This document shows positions 27,886-37,530 of a stretch of 40,531 nt of DNA, piece after piece. Position 1 is the first letter of the stretch. The number at the start of each line of letters is the position of its first letter. The notes beneath the pieces are model-generated. The model was not told the origin of the DNA, made no database searches, and was given only the letters and a program-made list of their open reading frames with translations. Both the position numbers and the translations under genes were made by a program. Location of the stretch: assembly GCA_001824555.1 (NCBI GenBank), contig MHXU01000095.1:1-40531 (forward strand). The letters are read 5' to 3'. Source of the stretch: Planctomycetes bacterium GWC2_45_44. GTDB taxonomy: Bacteria; Planctomycetota; Phycisphaerae; Sedimentisphaerales; UBA12454.

Positions 27886-30800
27886 TGCCACCTCTTTGGT
27901 TAAAAGATTTTGCGAATCCACCGGTTTCGTTTAGACCAGTTCCATTCTGGAGTTGGAATGAACGCATGGAACCTGCCGAAGTCCGCCGGCAAATTGACAA
28001 AATAGCAGAAGCAGGTTGGGGAGGTATAATGATTCATAGTCGAATAGGGTTGATAACGCCTTATCTTGGTAATGAATGGTTCGATGCGGTCGATGCGGCA
28101 ATCGAACAGTGTCGTAAATATCAGCTTAATGTATGGCTTTACGATGAAGACAAGTGGCCCAGCGGATTCAGTGGTGGAACTGTCCCGCTTGCCAATGAAT
28201 CATTTCATATGAAAACCCTTATTGCCAGGTCAGTACACTCAGCTATACCTGAAAATGTCAGCCCAATAGGCTCGCCTGTCAACGATTTGCAGATTTATAA
28301 ATGGACAGCCCCCTTGGGACATGCCTTTTTCAATGGTACCTGTTTTCCTGACCATATGAGTCGACCGGCGATGCAAAAATTTATTGAAGAAGCCTATGAA
28401 TCGTATTATCAAAGATACAGAGATGATTACGGCCAACTTATTGTGGCCGAATTCACAGACGAGCCCTGCACTATTTTTCGACGAAGGCTGCCAATTGGGT
28501 CCGTTCCGTACACGGATGAATTACTGGAAGCTTTTGAACAAGAGTACAGTTATAACCCAATTAATAAATTGCATCTATTATTTGTGAATTCTGTAGACGC
28601 CCAACAATTCCGAATTCATTATTTTAGAATCATTAACAAGCTTTTTGAAAAAAACTATTCCGCACAAATAGGTGAATGGTGCCGTTCACATAATATTCAT
28701 TTGACTGGACATTATATACTTGAGGGTGGCTTGTATGACCAGCAGTGCTGGGGTGTAAACATCATGCCCAACTATCGTCACATGGGCATACCCGGGATAG
28801 ACCATCTTTGTCGGCAAATTGAAGAACGTGTTTCTGCAAAACAGTGTCAGAGTGTTGCAAATCAGTATGGCCAAAAAAGATTAATTAGCGAAATGTATGG
28901 TTGCGCCGGTCAGTCACTAACATTTGAAGACCGCCTTTGGATTGCTTCACAGCAAATGGCTCTTGGCGTCAACATGCTCAATTATCATTTGTCGCTCTAC
29001 ACGATGGCAGGCTGCCGCAAACGCGATTGTCCTCCCAATATTTTCTATCAACAACCATGGTGGCCGGTAAACAAAGCAATCGATGAACCTCTTAGTCGTA
29101 CATGCTTTGCATTAAGCCAGGGTCAGTTCCATGCCGAAATGCTTATAATACATCCTCAGGAATCAACCTTTGCTTTGTGGCAATCAAAAGCGATATATAC
29201 CCCTACTCAAGAAGATTTCACTTTGGCAGAGTATGACGAGGAACCAACTGCAAAGGGGATTAAACAAACAATCACCAGTATTGAAAAGGAGTTTTTGTCA
29301 CTTATTAATGTGATGCTCAGCTCCCAGCGTACCTTTGATTTTGGCGCCGAAGCGATTCTTGCGGACATTGGCAAAGTCGAATTTGTGGATGGCCAGCCTG
29401 TAATCTGCATGGGACAGATGCGTTACGCACTTGTGATTTTACCAGGCATGCTTACGATAGCGACTACTACGCTTGATCTTTTGGAAGAGTTTCATCGGAA
29501 AGGTGGACAAATTATTCGTTGTGGCCAGGCACCACAATTATTAGACGGCATACCTTCTTCACGATTAGCCAAATGGCTTGAGGCTATTCCGTCTGTTACT
29601 ATCGATGATGTGCCTATCCGCATCAAAACAGTGATTCCTCCTGCCGTAGAATTAGTAGATGCCAATAGTGAAGATGCACGAATGCTATATGTTCATATAC
29701 GCAATCTTGGAAACGACCGTTTGATTTATCTGGTCAATCTGCATCGTACGAGAGCATTTAATGCAAGTATAAAACTTCATGGTCAGTTTAACTCTGTTCA
29801 CCAACTTGATACAATAACAGGTGAACAAACAGAATTAAAAGCAATTGTCGATAGCAACGGACTCATGGTAGAATTGCCATTTGCCCAAACACAATCTCAT
29901 CTCCTTTTGCTCTCGCCAAAATCTGCAGATAACAAACAGATTTCACCTATAGTCAACAATCCAAAACGCAAGTCGAGTTTTGCTCCCGAAGAAATAAAAG
30001 TTGAGCGACTTGATGATAATGCGATCACGCTCGATTATGCCTCTTGGCGAGAAGGAACAAATGATTGGGCATCTATGCCTATGCCAGTCATTGCGATTCA
30101 AGAACGACTTAATATTATTCAATATAATGGAGTCCTTGCACTGCGTTATCCCGTACATATTCAATCATTGGACAAAAATCGCAAAGTTCATCTTGTAATC
30201 GAATATCCAGACAAATATGAAATTCGAGTCAATCAATACCCTGTCAAATATAACGGCCTGCCCTTCCATATTGATTTTCGATGGATGCCTATCGACATTA
30301 CAGGTTTATTACATGAGGGCAGAAATACAATCGAACTATTATGCAATAACTTTCAATATGGCGATTTAAAAATCATAAAAGATCAAGCATCTCGTTATGG
30401 GACCGAAATCGAAGCGATTTATCTCGTGGGCGATTTTGCCGTCCAGGGCACCCCGACAAATGCAAAACCTGCATCGGCGCGATGGCATGCCTATGGATTG
30501 CCACCGATTGATGTTCAATGCTTTGCAGGCGATTCATTTTATCTAACCAATCCTATTGATCTGAAATTTGGTGACACCACTGTCCAGGGATTGCCATTTT
30601 ATGCCGGAAGACTAAAGCTTTCAGCAAAGATACCAAATGTCGACCTTGATGGATGCAAAACATTTATTGAAATCGACAAATTGGACGTTGCTTGCGGAGA
30701 AGTGATAGTTAACGCTAAGACTTCAGGATATTTTATCTCCCATCCATTTCGAGTAGAACTCAAAGACATTAGTGTCGATAACAGTAAACAATTTTCGATT

Positions 30801-31040
30801 ATCCTTTATAGCACCTTGAGAAATCTGTTAGGTCCTCACCATCATGCGGAAGGCGAACTTACCGATACCGGCCCAAATTGCTTTAAGCCGTGGCATGGTA
30901 CCCAATATGAGGAGTCTCCTGAAGTGGCGAAACTGTTAATTGATTGGACGAAAGGGAAACATGTCCCGTCAAAATGGAAAGATGACTATTGCATGGTCAG
31001 TTTTGGAAATCTGGGTCAAATACGAATTGTAAACTATTAG
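27885..31040 (+). CDS. Large glycoside hydrolase-like protein, tandem paralog of the preceding gene
   Basis: PFWSWNERMEPAEVRRQIDKIAEAGWGGIMIHSRIGL, AEFTDEPCT, SEMYGCAGQSLT, CRKRDCPPNIFYQQPWW. Confidence 0.68.
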   Translation: MPPLWLKDFANPPVSFRPVPFWSWNERMEPAEVRRQIDKIAEAGWGGIMIHSRIGLITPYLGNEWFDAVDAAIEQCRKYQLNVWLYDEDKWPSGFSGGTVPLANESFHMKTLIARSVHSAIPENVSPIGSPVNDLQIYKWTAPLGHAFFNGTCFPDHMSRPAMQKFIEEAYESYYQRYRDDYGQLIVAEFTDEPCTIFRRRLPIGSVPYTDELLEAFEQEYSYNPINKLHLLFVNSVDAQQFRIHYFRIINKLFEKNYSAQIGEWCRSHNIHLTGHYILEGGLYDQQCWGVNIMPNYRHMGIPGIDHLCRQIEERVSAKQCQSVANQYGQKRLISEMYGCAGQSLTFEDRLWIASQQMALGVNMLNYHLSLYTMAGCRKRDCPPNIFYQQPWWPVNKAIDEPLSRTCFALSQGQFHAEMLIIHPQESTFALWQSKAIYTPTQEDFTLAEYDEEPTAKGIKQTITSIEKEFLSLINVMLSSQRTFDFGAEAILADIGKVEFVDGQPVICMGQMRYALVILPGMLTIATTTLDLLEEFHRKGGQIIRCGQAPQLLDGIPSSRLAKWLEAIPSVTIDDVPIRIKTVIPPAVELVDANSEDARMLYVHIRNLGNDRLIYLVNLHRTRAFNASIKLHGQFNSVHQLDTITGEQTELKAIVDSNGLMVELPFAQTQSHLLLLSPKSADNKQISPIVNNPKRKSSFAPEEIKVERLDDNAITLDYASWREGTNDWASMPMPVIAIQERLNIIQYNGVLALRYPVHIQSLDKNRKVHLVIEYPDKYEIRVNQYPVKYNGLPFHIDFRWMPIDITGLLHEGRNTIELLCNNFQYGDLKIIKDQASRYGTEIEAIYLVGDFAVQGTPTNAKPASARWHAYGLPPIDVQCFAGDSFYLTNPIDLKFGDTTVQGLPFYAGRLKLSAKIPNVDLDGCKTFIEIDKLDVACGEVIVNAKTSGYFISHPFRVELKDISVDNSKQFSIILYSTLRNLLGPHHHAEGELTDTGPNCFKPWHGTQYEESPEVAKLLIDWTKGKHVPSKWKDDYCMVSFGNLGQIRIVNY

Positions 31041-31068
31041 CTGATTTTTAAATTCTCGAAAGAACTTT

Positions 31069-32418
31069 ATGAAAGTTGCAATTATTGGAGCTGGAAGCTA
31101 CACATGGTCGCTTGGATTCGTTCGCCAGTTTGTCCATTCTGAGAATCTGAGCGACTTAACACTGGCAATGATGGATATAAATCCTGAAAGGCTTAAGACA
31201 CTTAGCACTGCAGCACGCATTTATAATAAGTGCCATAGCTCCCCAATTAGAATTGAAGATATGCAAAATCTCGATGCGGCTCTTGACGGTTCAGATTTTG
31301 TAATTGTCTGTATCTCAACAGGTGGATTGGAAGCAATGAGGTTTGATATTGAAATACCCGAAAAATACGGTATTTGGCATACCGTTGGCGATACAGTCGG
31401 CCCTGGTGGATGGTCGAGAGCAACAAGAAATATTCCAGTTTTCAACGACCTGGCCGCCAGAATGAAAAGATATTGTCCTGATGCATGGCTAATTAATGTA
31501 ACCAATCCGCTCACCGTACTTACAAGGCTGCCTCAACGAGATTACGGCATTAAGACCATAGGTATGTGTCCGGGGGTAGAAGAGCAGGCCAGAGCAATGG
31601 CATCCGCCGTTGGCATTAGGAAAGAGAATATCGAACTTTCTTTTAGGGTGGCAGGGATCGACCATTGTTCATATTTCCTGGATTTGTTCGCCAATGGGAT
31701 CGATGTCTTAAACAAACTTAAAGAAATCGGATGTTTTCGGAATGACAATTTATTGTCTAAGCAAATTAAAACTGATGACCCTATGGCTCAAGGCGTGATG
31801 AATAACATTATATTTATGTTATGGTACAACCTTGGATACCTTCCCGCAATATCCGATCGGCACGCTGTTGAAAATTACCCGCAATTTCAAGTTAGCAAAA
31901 GCGGCAATCTCCCGTATGGTGTTGAGCGAACCAATATTGCCCAACGGCAAACCAGGCTCGATAAATGTCAGGCTCTGATAGAGGATTACATTAAAAGTCA
32001 GGATGACAAATCGCTTGGTGCCTTAGGGCATGGCGATGACCCGGTTGTACAAGTAATAGAATCACTTTCTGGAAAACGTACTTTCCTGTGGTGTTCAAAT
32101 TATATGAACATAGGACAATTGCCAGGTTTTCCAGAAGGAGCAGTGGTTGAAACACGATGCATGTTTGACAAAGCCGGCGTTCATCCACTTTGTTCAAAAA
32201 TGCCCGATATACTCAAGCCGATCGTCTTACCGCACGTTTTAAGGCAGGAGAATAGTATTGATATCATTCTGCACGGCACTTTTAAGGAATTAGTCGCTTT
32301 GATAATGACTGACCCTATGTGCTGCCAGCTTTCACCGCATGAGTGCCGCCAAATGGTAAGAGAACTGTTAGAAGCTAATAAATCATTTATTAAGAACCCG
32401 GAACTTTTGGAATTTTGA
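31069..32418 (+). CDS. Glycoside hydrolase family 4-like NAD-dependent enzyme
   Basis: KVAIIGAGSYTWSLGFVRQ, HTVGDTVGPGGWSRATRNIPVF, VTNPLTVLTR, GMCPGV, GIDHCSYFLDL. Confidence 0.88.
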   Translation: MKVAIIGAGSYTWSLGFVRQFVHSENLSDLTLAMMDINPERLKTLSTAARIYNKCHSSPIRIEDMQNLDAALDGSDFVIVCISTGGLEAMRFDIEIPEKYGIWHTVGDTVGPGGWSRATRNIPVFNDLAARMKRYCPDAWLINVTNPLTVLTRLPQRDYGIKTIGMCPGVEEQARAMASAVGIRKENIELSFRVAGIDHCSYFLDLFANGIDVLNKLKEIGCFRNDNLLSKQIKTDDPMAQGVMNNIIFMLWYNLGYLPAISDRHAVENYPQFQVSKSGNLPYGVERTNIAQRQTRLDKCQALIEDYIKSQDDKSLGALGHGDDPVVQVIESLSGKRTFLWCSNYMNIGQLPGFPEGAVVETRCMFDKAGVHPLCSKMPDILKPIVLPHVLRQENSIDIILHGTFKELVALIMTDPMCCQLSPHECRQMVRELLEANKSFIKNPELLEF

Positions 32419-32432
32419 AGAAAGAACATTTA

Positions 32433-33923
32433 ATGAAAACACTTAGAGAGCCAATTAGATTTCTCAACCGCGAGGAAATGGAGACTATTCATCGGAACGC
32501 ATTACGCATTCTGGCGGAAATTGGCATGAAGATTGATCATGATGAGGCTTTGGACTATTTGCAGGCGGCTGGATGTAAAATTGATCATTGTAAGAAAATT
32601 GTCAAGTTTCCTTCTGATGTGGTACAAAAGTTCGTTGATAAGATGAAGTCTGATTTTAAGAGCCGCAATGAACCCGGTAAAATGGCTGTGAGATATTCAC
32701 ACGTGAGATTTCGACGCGAGAATTTTTGCGTTCATGAGGACTTCACGGCTAGTGCTGGAGGATTTTGTGTGCACATATTTGATTTACATGGCATTCGTCG
32801 ATCTGGAACTTTGCAGGATACGCGAGATTCACTTAAATTGGTAGCGCAACTCGACCAAATTACTTATTCCGGGATTCCGATAGCGGCTCAGGATATTCCT
32901 GTAGCTCTGCGACCGATTACTATGGCTGCAGAACTAGTAAAACATACTGATAAACTTGGCGGTATAGAAGCATTTAATACTTTTGATATTGAATATATAT
33001 GCAGAATTGCTGAAGTTGCCCGTGGCGGCCGTGAAGAACTAAAAAAAAATCCTATTCTGGTTGGCTATGCCGAAGCAAGAACTCCGCTTGCCATCGATAG
33101 GAATATGTGTGAAATAATGATTGAGTATATTAAACGCGGCATGCCGCAATCACTTGATACGATGCCTAATGCCGGTGCGACCGCTCCCATGAACCCTGCC
33201 GGCGCTCTGACCCTGGGAATAGCGGAAACACTCGGAGGACTCGTGCTTGGCTATACTATTGATAAAGATGCCTGCATGACTATTGATGTTACACCTTCTT
33301 TTTCTGACATGGGTACTGGAATTTTTAAATATGCCGGTGCAGAGCGAGCTCCCCTGATTGGAGCACGAATTCAGATGATTAGTGAGTATTATGGTTGTCC
33401 CAGCGGTGTCCATGGCGGAAAAACAGACACCTGCGTTCCTGATATTCGCTGCGGCGTTGAAAAAGCTGTATCTATGATAATGCCAATTCTCTGTGGTGCT
33501 GTGGGTTTCGGGACATTGGGACAACTTGAAAACGGTGCGACATTTTCACCAATTCAACTGGTAATGGATAACGAAATTGTTCGATATGTTCGAAGAGCTA
33601 TTACAGGGTTTGAAGTTACCGACAAGTCAATCAATGTGGATATTATAAAAGAGATAGGCATAGGTGGTAACTATTTACAAACCGAAGACACTCTCAACCA
33701 GTTTCGTGAATTCCTCAATTTATCACCATTCTTCAAAGTGCAGCCGTGGGGCATCAGAAACGAATTAGACGAGGTCAATCGTTGGGAGAGAATGGCACAT
33801 AAAAAAACTCAGGAGCTACTGAAGAACGAGTTTATGTCGCCATTAAATCGCGACCAAATTTTGGAAATCGACAAAATAGTCGATGAAGCTGCAAAAAAGT
33901 TGCATGAACAAGGTCAAATCTAA
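32433..33923 (+). CDS. Trimethylamine methyltransferase (MttB) superfamily protein, non-pyrrolysine
   Basis: Part of ORF 32415 (TTG)..33923; ATG at 32433 likely. HRNALRILAEIGMKIDHDEALDYLQAAGC N-terminus; GAERAPLIGARIQMISEYYGCPSGVHGGKTD; no in-frame TAG. Confidence 0.85.
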   Translation: MKTLREPIRFLNREEMETIHRNALRILAEIGMKIDHDEALDYLQAAGCKIDHCKKIVKFPSDVVQKFVDKMKSDFKSRNEPGKMAVRYSHVRFRRENFCVHEDFTASAGGFCVHIFDLHGIRRSGTLQDTRDSLKLVAQLDQITYSGIPIAAQDIPVALRPITMAAELVKHTDKLGGIEAFNTFDIEYICRIAEVARGGREELKKNPILVGYAEARTPLAIDRNMCEIMIEYIKRGMPQSLDTMPNAGATAPMNPAGALTLGIAETLGGLVLGYTIDKDACMTIDVTPSFSDMGTGIFKYAGAERAPLIGARIQMISEYYGCPSGVHGGKTDTCVPDIRCGVEKAVSMIMPILCGAVGFGTLGQLENGATFSPIQLVMDNEIVRYVRRAITGFEVTDKSINVDIIKEIGIGGNYLQTEDTLNQFREFLNLSPFFKVQPWGIRNELDEVNRWERMAHKKTQELLKNEFMSPLNRDQILEIDKIVDEAAKKLHEQGQI

Positions 33924-33973
33924 CTTACTGACTACAAATCAAATTTTATTTATTCATTGGAGTCAACTTAGCC

Positions 33974-35062
33974 GTGAACAGTAAAGAACGAGTTTGTATA
34001 GCAATGACAGGTGGAATACCAGATATGGTTCCCGTAATTCCTCAAATTTGTCACCCTCATGCCATCAAGGCATTAGGGTTAGATTACAGGGAAACAATTA
34101 TTGAATGTCTCCGAAATCCTTTGCTGATAAATGAACTCGACCTTAAATGTGTTAAGATGTATGGGGTGGATGGGATACGGCTTTGGGTTCCATCCGATCC
34201 CATAACAGCTATCGAAGATGATGGAAATGATGTCTGGCAAATAGACGCAAAAACTGGTCAGCGAATTGGCAGAATCGATTTTATGGGTGGGGGTTGGGTT
34301 GAGCCATTGGAAGAAAAACCTTTGGTGGAAACCTTTGCAGATATCGAACAATTAAAAGTCGTTTCGGCTGACGAACTTCTTAAAACAGAAAAATTTCAAT
34401 CTGTAAAACAAATCATAGATGAGAATGGTGCAAACCTTTTTATGATAGGTGGAGTACCAGCGTTATCTTTTGAGTACGTCACCATTTTACGCGGCAAACA
34501 GCAGGCATTGATGGATATAATTGAAAAGCCGGAATTTGTCAAAGCTATTATTGAGCGGGGGCTGCAGATTTCTATCGAAGTGTCCATTGCATTTGCGAAA
34601 ATGGGAATTGATGCCTTATATATTGGTGAGACATTCGGCGGTCTCATCGGACCTAATCTTTTCGAAGAATTTTGCGTGCCTGCCTTTCGGCGTTTTACTG
34701 CCACCCTCAAAAAATACAACGTATTGATATATTTACATGTGTGCGGAAACAGCACACAGCTATTTGAACTGATGGCCGACACTGGCGTGGACTGTATAGA
34801 ACCGCTGGATTCATTGGGAGGTGTTAGTGTAGCAGATGCCAAGAAACGAGTGGGAAATCGTGTTGCGCTTATGGGCGGTGTGAATACCGCATTACTTGCT
34901 CATGGTTCTTTAGATGAGGTCGTAATAGATTGCCACCGTTGCCTTGATGAAGGTGCACCAAATGGCGGTTATATTCTTGCGGCAGGAGATATGCTGCCGA
35001 CAGAAACCTCAAAAGAAAAAGTTAAAGCTATGATAAATGCTGCTAAAAACTACCAATATTGA
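33974..35062 (+). CDS. URO-D/MtaA-like family protein
   Basis: MNSKERVCIAMTGGIPDMVPVIPQI; YLHVCGNSTQLFELMADTGVDCIEPLD; GGYILAAGDMLPTETSKEKVKAMI. Confidence 0.83.
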   Translation: MNSKERVCIAMTGGIPDMVPVIPQICHPHAIKALGLDYRETIIECLRNPLLINELDLKCVKMYGVDGIRLWVPSDPITAIEDDGNDVWQIDAKTGQRIGRIDFMGGGWVEPLEEKPLVETFADIEQLKVVSADELLKTEKFQSVKQIIDENGANLFMIGGVPALSFEYVTILRGKQQALMDIIEKPEFVKAIIERGLQISIEVSIAFAKMGIDALYIGETFGGLIGPNLFEEFCVPAFRRFTATLKKYNVLIYLHVCGNSTQLFELMADTGVDCIEPLDSLGGVSVADAKKRVGNRVALMGGVNTALLAHGSLDEVVIDCHRCLDEGAPNGGYILAAGDMLPTETSKEKVKAMINAAKNYQY

Positions 35063-35075
35063 AAGGAAATAGTCG

Positions 35076-36179
35076 ATGAAATTTGAAATTATCGAAACCG
35101 GTTATGTTTACAAGACGGCGATTGATTGTACAGATAAAGTTGCTGTGGGTTCACGATGTGCAGTAAGCTCCAGAGAAGAGATACTTTGTACGTTCATGAT
35201 ACAAAAAAAACTGGGTGGCAATGATTTTAAACCTGTGCTCTGTCGATCTTTTGATCATGGCAAAACCTGGACAAAACCGAATCTTATATGGCCCGACCTG
35301 CAAGATAAATTTTCAATTTTCGGCTCGATAAGTAAAGGAACTAATGGCGAATATCTATTTTTCGGTCAACGTACCGTAATTGATAAGGTCGGCGAATCAT
35401 TCTGGTGTGAGGCAACAAGCGGATTAAAAGCAAATGAACTTATCTGGGCCAAGTCCTGTGATAACGGAGCTACATGGAGCAAATTTACAGTTATACCAAT
35501 GCCTGTGCCAGGCGCAGCCGAAGCGCCGGGTGCAATGTGTGTTGCCAGAGATGGGAGTTGGTATTGCTGTTATAGTCCTTACAAAACATTCAACCCTGAC
35601 ATCGCCGTAAAAATTAATCAGGTGATTATGTTACGCAGCAGGGATGAAGGGAATACATGGGAACACAAGCAGATGTTGACTTTCGATGAGCCTGATTCAG
35701 GAGGTGCCGAATCATGGATTACCGAGTTAGGTAACAGTACACTTTTGGGTATGTCGTGGCATTTCAACCGAACCAGCGGTGCTGATTACCCAAATGCCTA
35801 CTCATTATCATTTGACGGTGGTAGTAGTTGGCAGCCGACTCAAGCAAGCGGACTTAAGGGGCAATCGCTGGCACTGACTCCGGTCATTGATGATTATGCA
35901 CTCGTTGTGTATAATCAGCGAAAAAATCCGCCGATAGGAATCTGGCTTGCATTGTTAAAGTCAAACAGAAAAGAGTTTTTGATTGACGCAAATGAAATTA
36001 TCTGGACTGCCGCTATCCCAGGCCGAAATAATACTGATACTGACCATCGACAGTGGACAAATTTTGCTTTTGGAGAGCCTTCAGTGACTATGCTTCAACA
36101 CAACATTATCTTAATTACATTTTGGTGTATCCAGCCAGATGCCCAGGGCATTGGCTTTGTTAAAATAAGAATGAAGTGA
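35076..36179 (+). CDS. Sialidase/BNR-like beta-propeller protein
   Basis: CRSFDHGKTWTKP, AKSCDNGATWSKF, LRSRDEGNTWEHK, SLSFDGGSSWQPT Asp-box motifs. Confidence 0.83.
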   Translation: MKFEIIETGYVYKTAIDCTDKVAVGSRCAVSSREEILCTFMIQKKLGGNDFKPVLCRSFDHGKTWTKPNLIWPDLQDKFSIFGSISKGTNGEYLFFGQRTVIDKVGESFWCEATSGLKANELIWAKSCDNGATWSKFTVIPMPVPGAAEAPGAMCVARDGSWYCCYSPYKTFNPDIAVKINQVIMLRSRDEGNTWEHKQMLTFDEPDSGGAESWITELGNSTLLGMSWHFNRTSGADYPNAYSLSFDGGSSWQPTQASGLKGQSLALTPVIDDYALVVYNQRKNPPIGIWLALLKSNRKEFLIDANEIIWTAAIPGRNNTDTDHRQWTNFAFGEPSVTMLQHNIILITFWCIQPDAQGIGFVKIRMK

Positions 36180-36214
36180 TTGCGAAAGACCTAAACTTAT
36201 AAAATTAATACTGT

Positions 36215-37177
36215 ATGGACACAGGTATGAACATGCGTAATCTTGGAGCAACAGGCCTGAAAGTTTCAGAAATCGCATTTGGTGGTGCAGAGATAGGTTT
36301 ATCTTATGGTGCGAACAAAGATTGTTTACTTTCTGAGTCAGATGCCATGACCCTTTTACATGCTGCTGTCGATAGAGGTATAAATTTCTTTGACACAGCA
36401 CGCATGTATGGTTGTTCGGAAGAGCGCATGGGTAAAGCATTCAAAGGCATTCGTGACAATATTGTTATTGCTACCAAATGCCCGTATCTACGCAATAATG
36501 ACAAACAAATACTAACCGGCCATGTGTTGCAAAGCTATATCGAAACATCTCTGTACGCAAGCTTGAAAGCGCTTCAGACTGATTATATCGATGTATATCT
36601 TGCCCACAGTGTCGATACTGAGATACTAAAGTGTGACGAAGTTGCCCATGCATTCGAAGATTGCAGACGCAAAGGTTTAGTCCGCTTTATCGGGGTTTCA
36701 ACATACGGTTTCAGTGATGTAAAACTCGCTATCGAGGATGGAAGATGGAATGTCATACAGCTTGCACTTAACCTCATGGATCAAAGCTGCGAAGATCTGC
36801 TTCCGATTGCCCAACAACGTGGGATTGGCATTATGATTAGATCCGTTCTAATGCGAGGCATTCTGACGGATAAAGGTGTTGATCTTAGTCATGAAAAACT
36901 TCGCTCAGTTTCCGAGCACCGCAGAAAATATTTTGAATTGCTCGATAATAACGGTCTATCACTCTCGGATTTAGCAATGAAATTTGTGCTCTCATTCAAG
37001 GATATTTCCTCAGCTTTAGTTGGTATAGATAAAATTGAATTTCTCAATAAAGCGGTCGCCTTGGCGAATGGGGAATGTCTTGCCCCCGAATTATTGTCCC
37101 GAGCAAGGAAATTGGCTTATCCCGAACCGGAATTTCTGAATTTGGGTGTTTGGGATAGGAATGGATGGACTAAATAG
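36215..37177 (+). CDS. Aldo/keto reductase
   Basis: MRNLGATGLKVSEIAFGGAEIG, AVDRGINFFDTARMYG-SEERMGKAFKG, DYIDVYLAHSVD. Confidence 0.92.
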   Translation: MDTGMNMRNLGATGLKVSEIAFGGAEIGLSYGANKDCLLSESDAMTLLHAAVDRGINFFDTARMYGCSEERMGKAFKGIRDNIVIATKCPYLRNNDKQILTGHVLQSYIETSLYASLKALQTDYIDVYLAHSVDTEILKCDEVAHAFEDCRRKGLVRFIGVSTYGFSDVKLAIEDGRWNVIQLALNLMDQSCEDLLPIAQQRGIGIMIRSVLMRGILTDKGVDLSHEKLRSVSEHRRKYFELLDNNGLSLSDLAMKFVLSFKDISSALVGIDKIEFLNKAVALANGECLAPELLSRARKLAYPEPEFLNLGVWDRNGWTK

Positions 37178-37223
37178 CAAAAATATGACCTTTCCACTTT
37201 TGATAATTTTTTGCTGATATAAC

Positions 37224-37397
37224 ACTACAACGCTATATTTTAATAACCCAGATTAATATAAGTTTTTATTTTATAAGTATTTGTATGAAATTTTAAGCAT
37301 TTTTCTATGACCAAGTAAGAAAAATAACATAAAAGCCGTAAATACGTATTAAACAATGACATATGGTTTAATATCAATAGTCATAGTAGCGTTGTAG
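37224..37397. repeat. AT-rich segment bounded by 12-bp inverted repeats (possible MITE-like element or decayed IR element)
   Basis: ACTACAACGCTA (37224-37235) and TAGCGTTGTAGT (37386-37397) are exact reverse complements. Confidence 0.4.
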
Positions 37398-37530
37398 TAA
37401 TAAGCAACCTCTTGTCATTGACTAATCACCCTAACAGATGTGGACATGAATTGGTTGGCAAAGAAACATTACAGTGGTTTCCAGTCGCTTGATTTAGCTG
37501 CCATTTATTTGTAGAAAGGTTTAATTTATT

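Noticed and set aside
32415-33923. Possible pyrrolysine-containing MttB
   Set aside because: No in-frame TAG inside the open frame; gene ends with TAA, so there is no evidence for Pyl.
11983-36179. Sialic acid catabolism locus because of two sialidase-like proteins
   Set aside because: No NanA/NanE/NanK-type genes in the window and BNR folds occur in many non-sialidase enzymes, so substrate cannot be called sialic acid.
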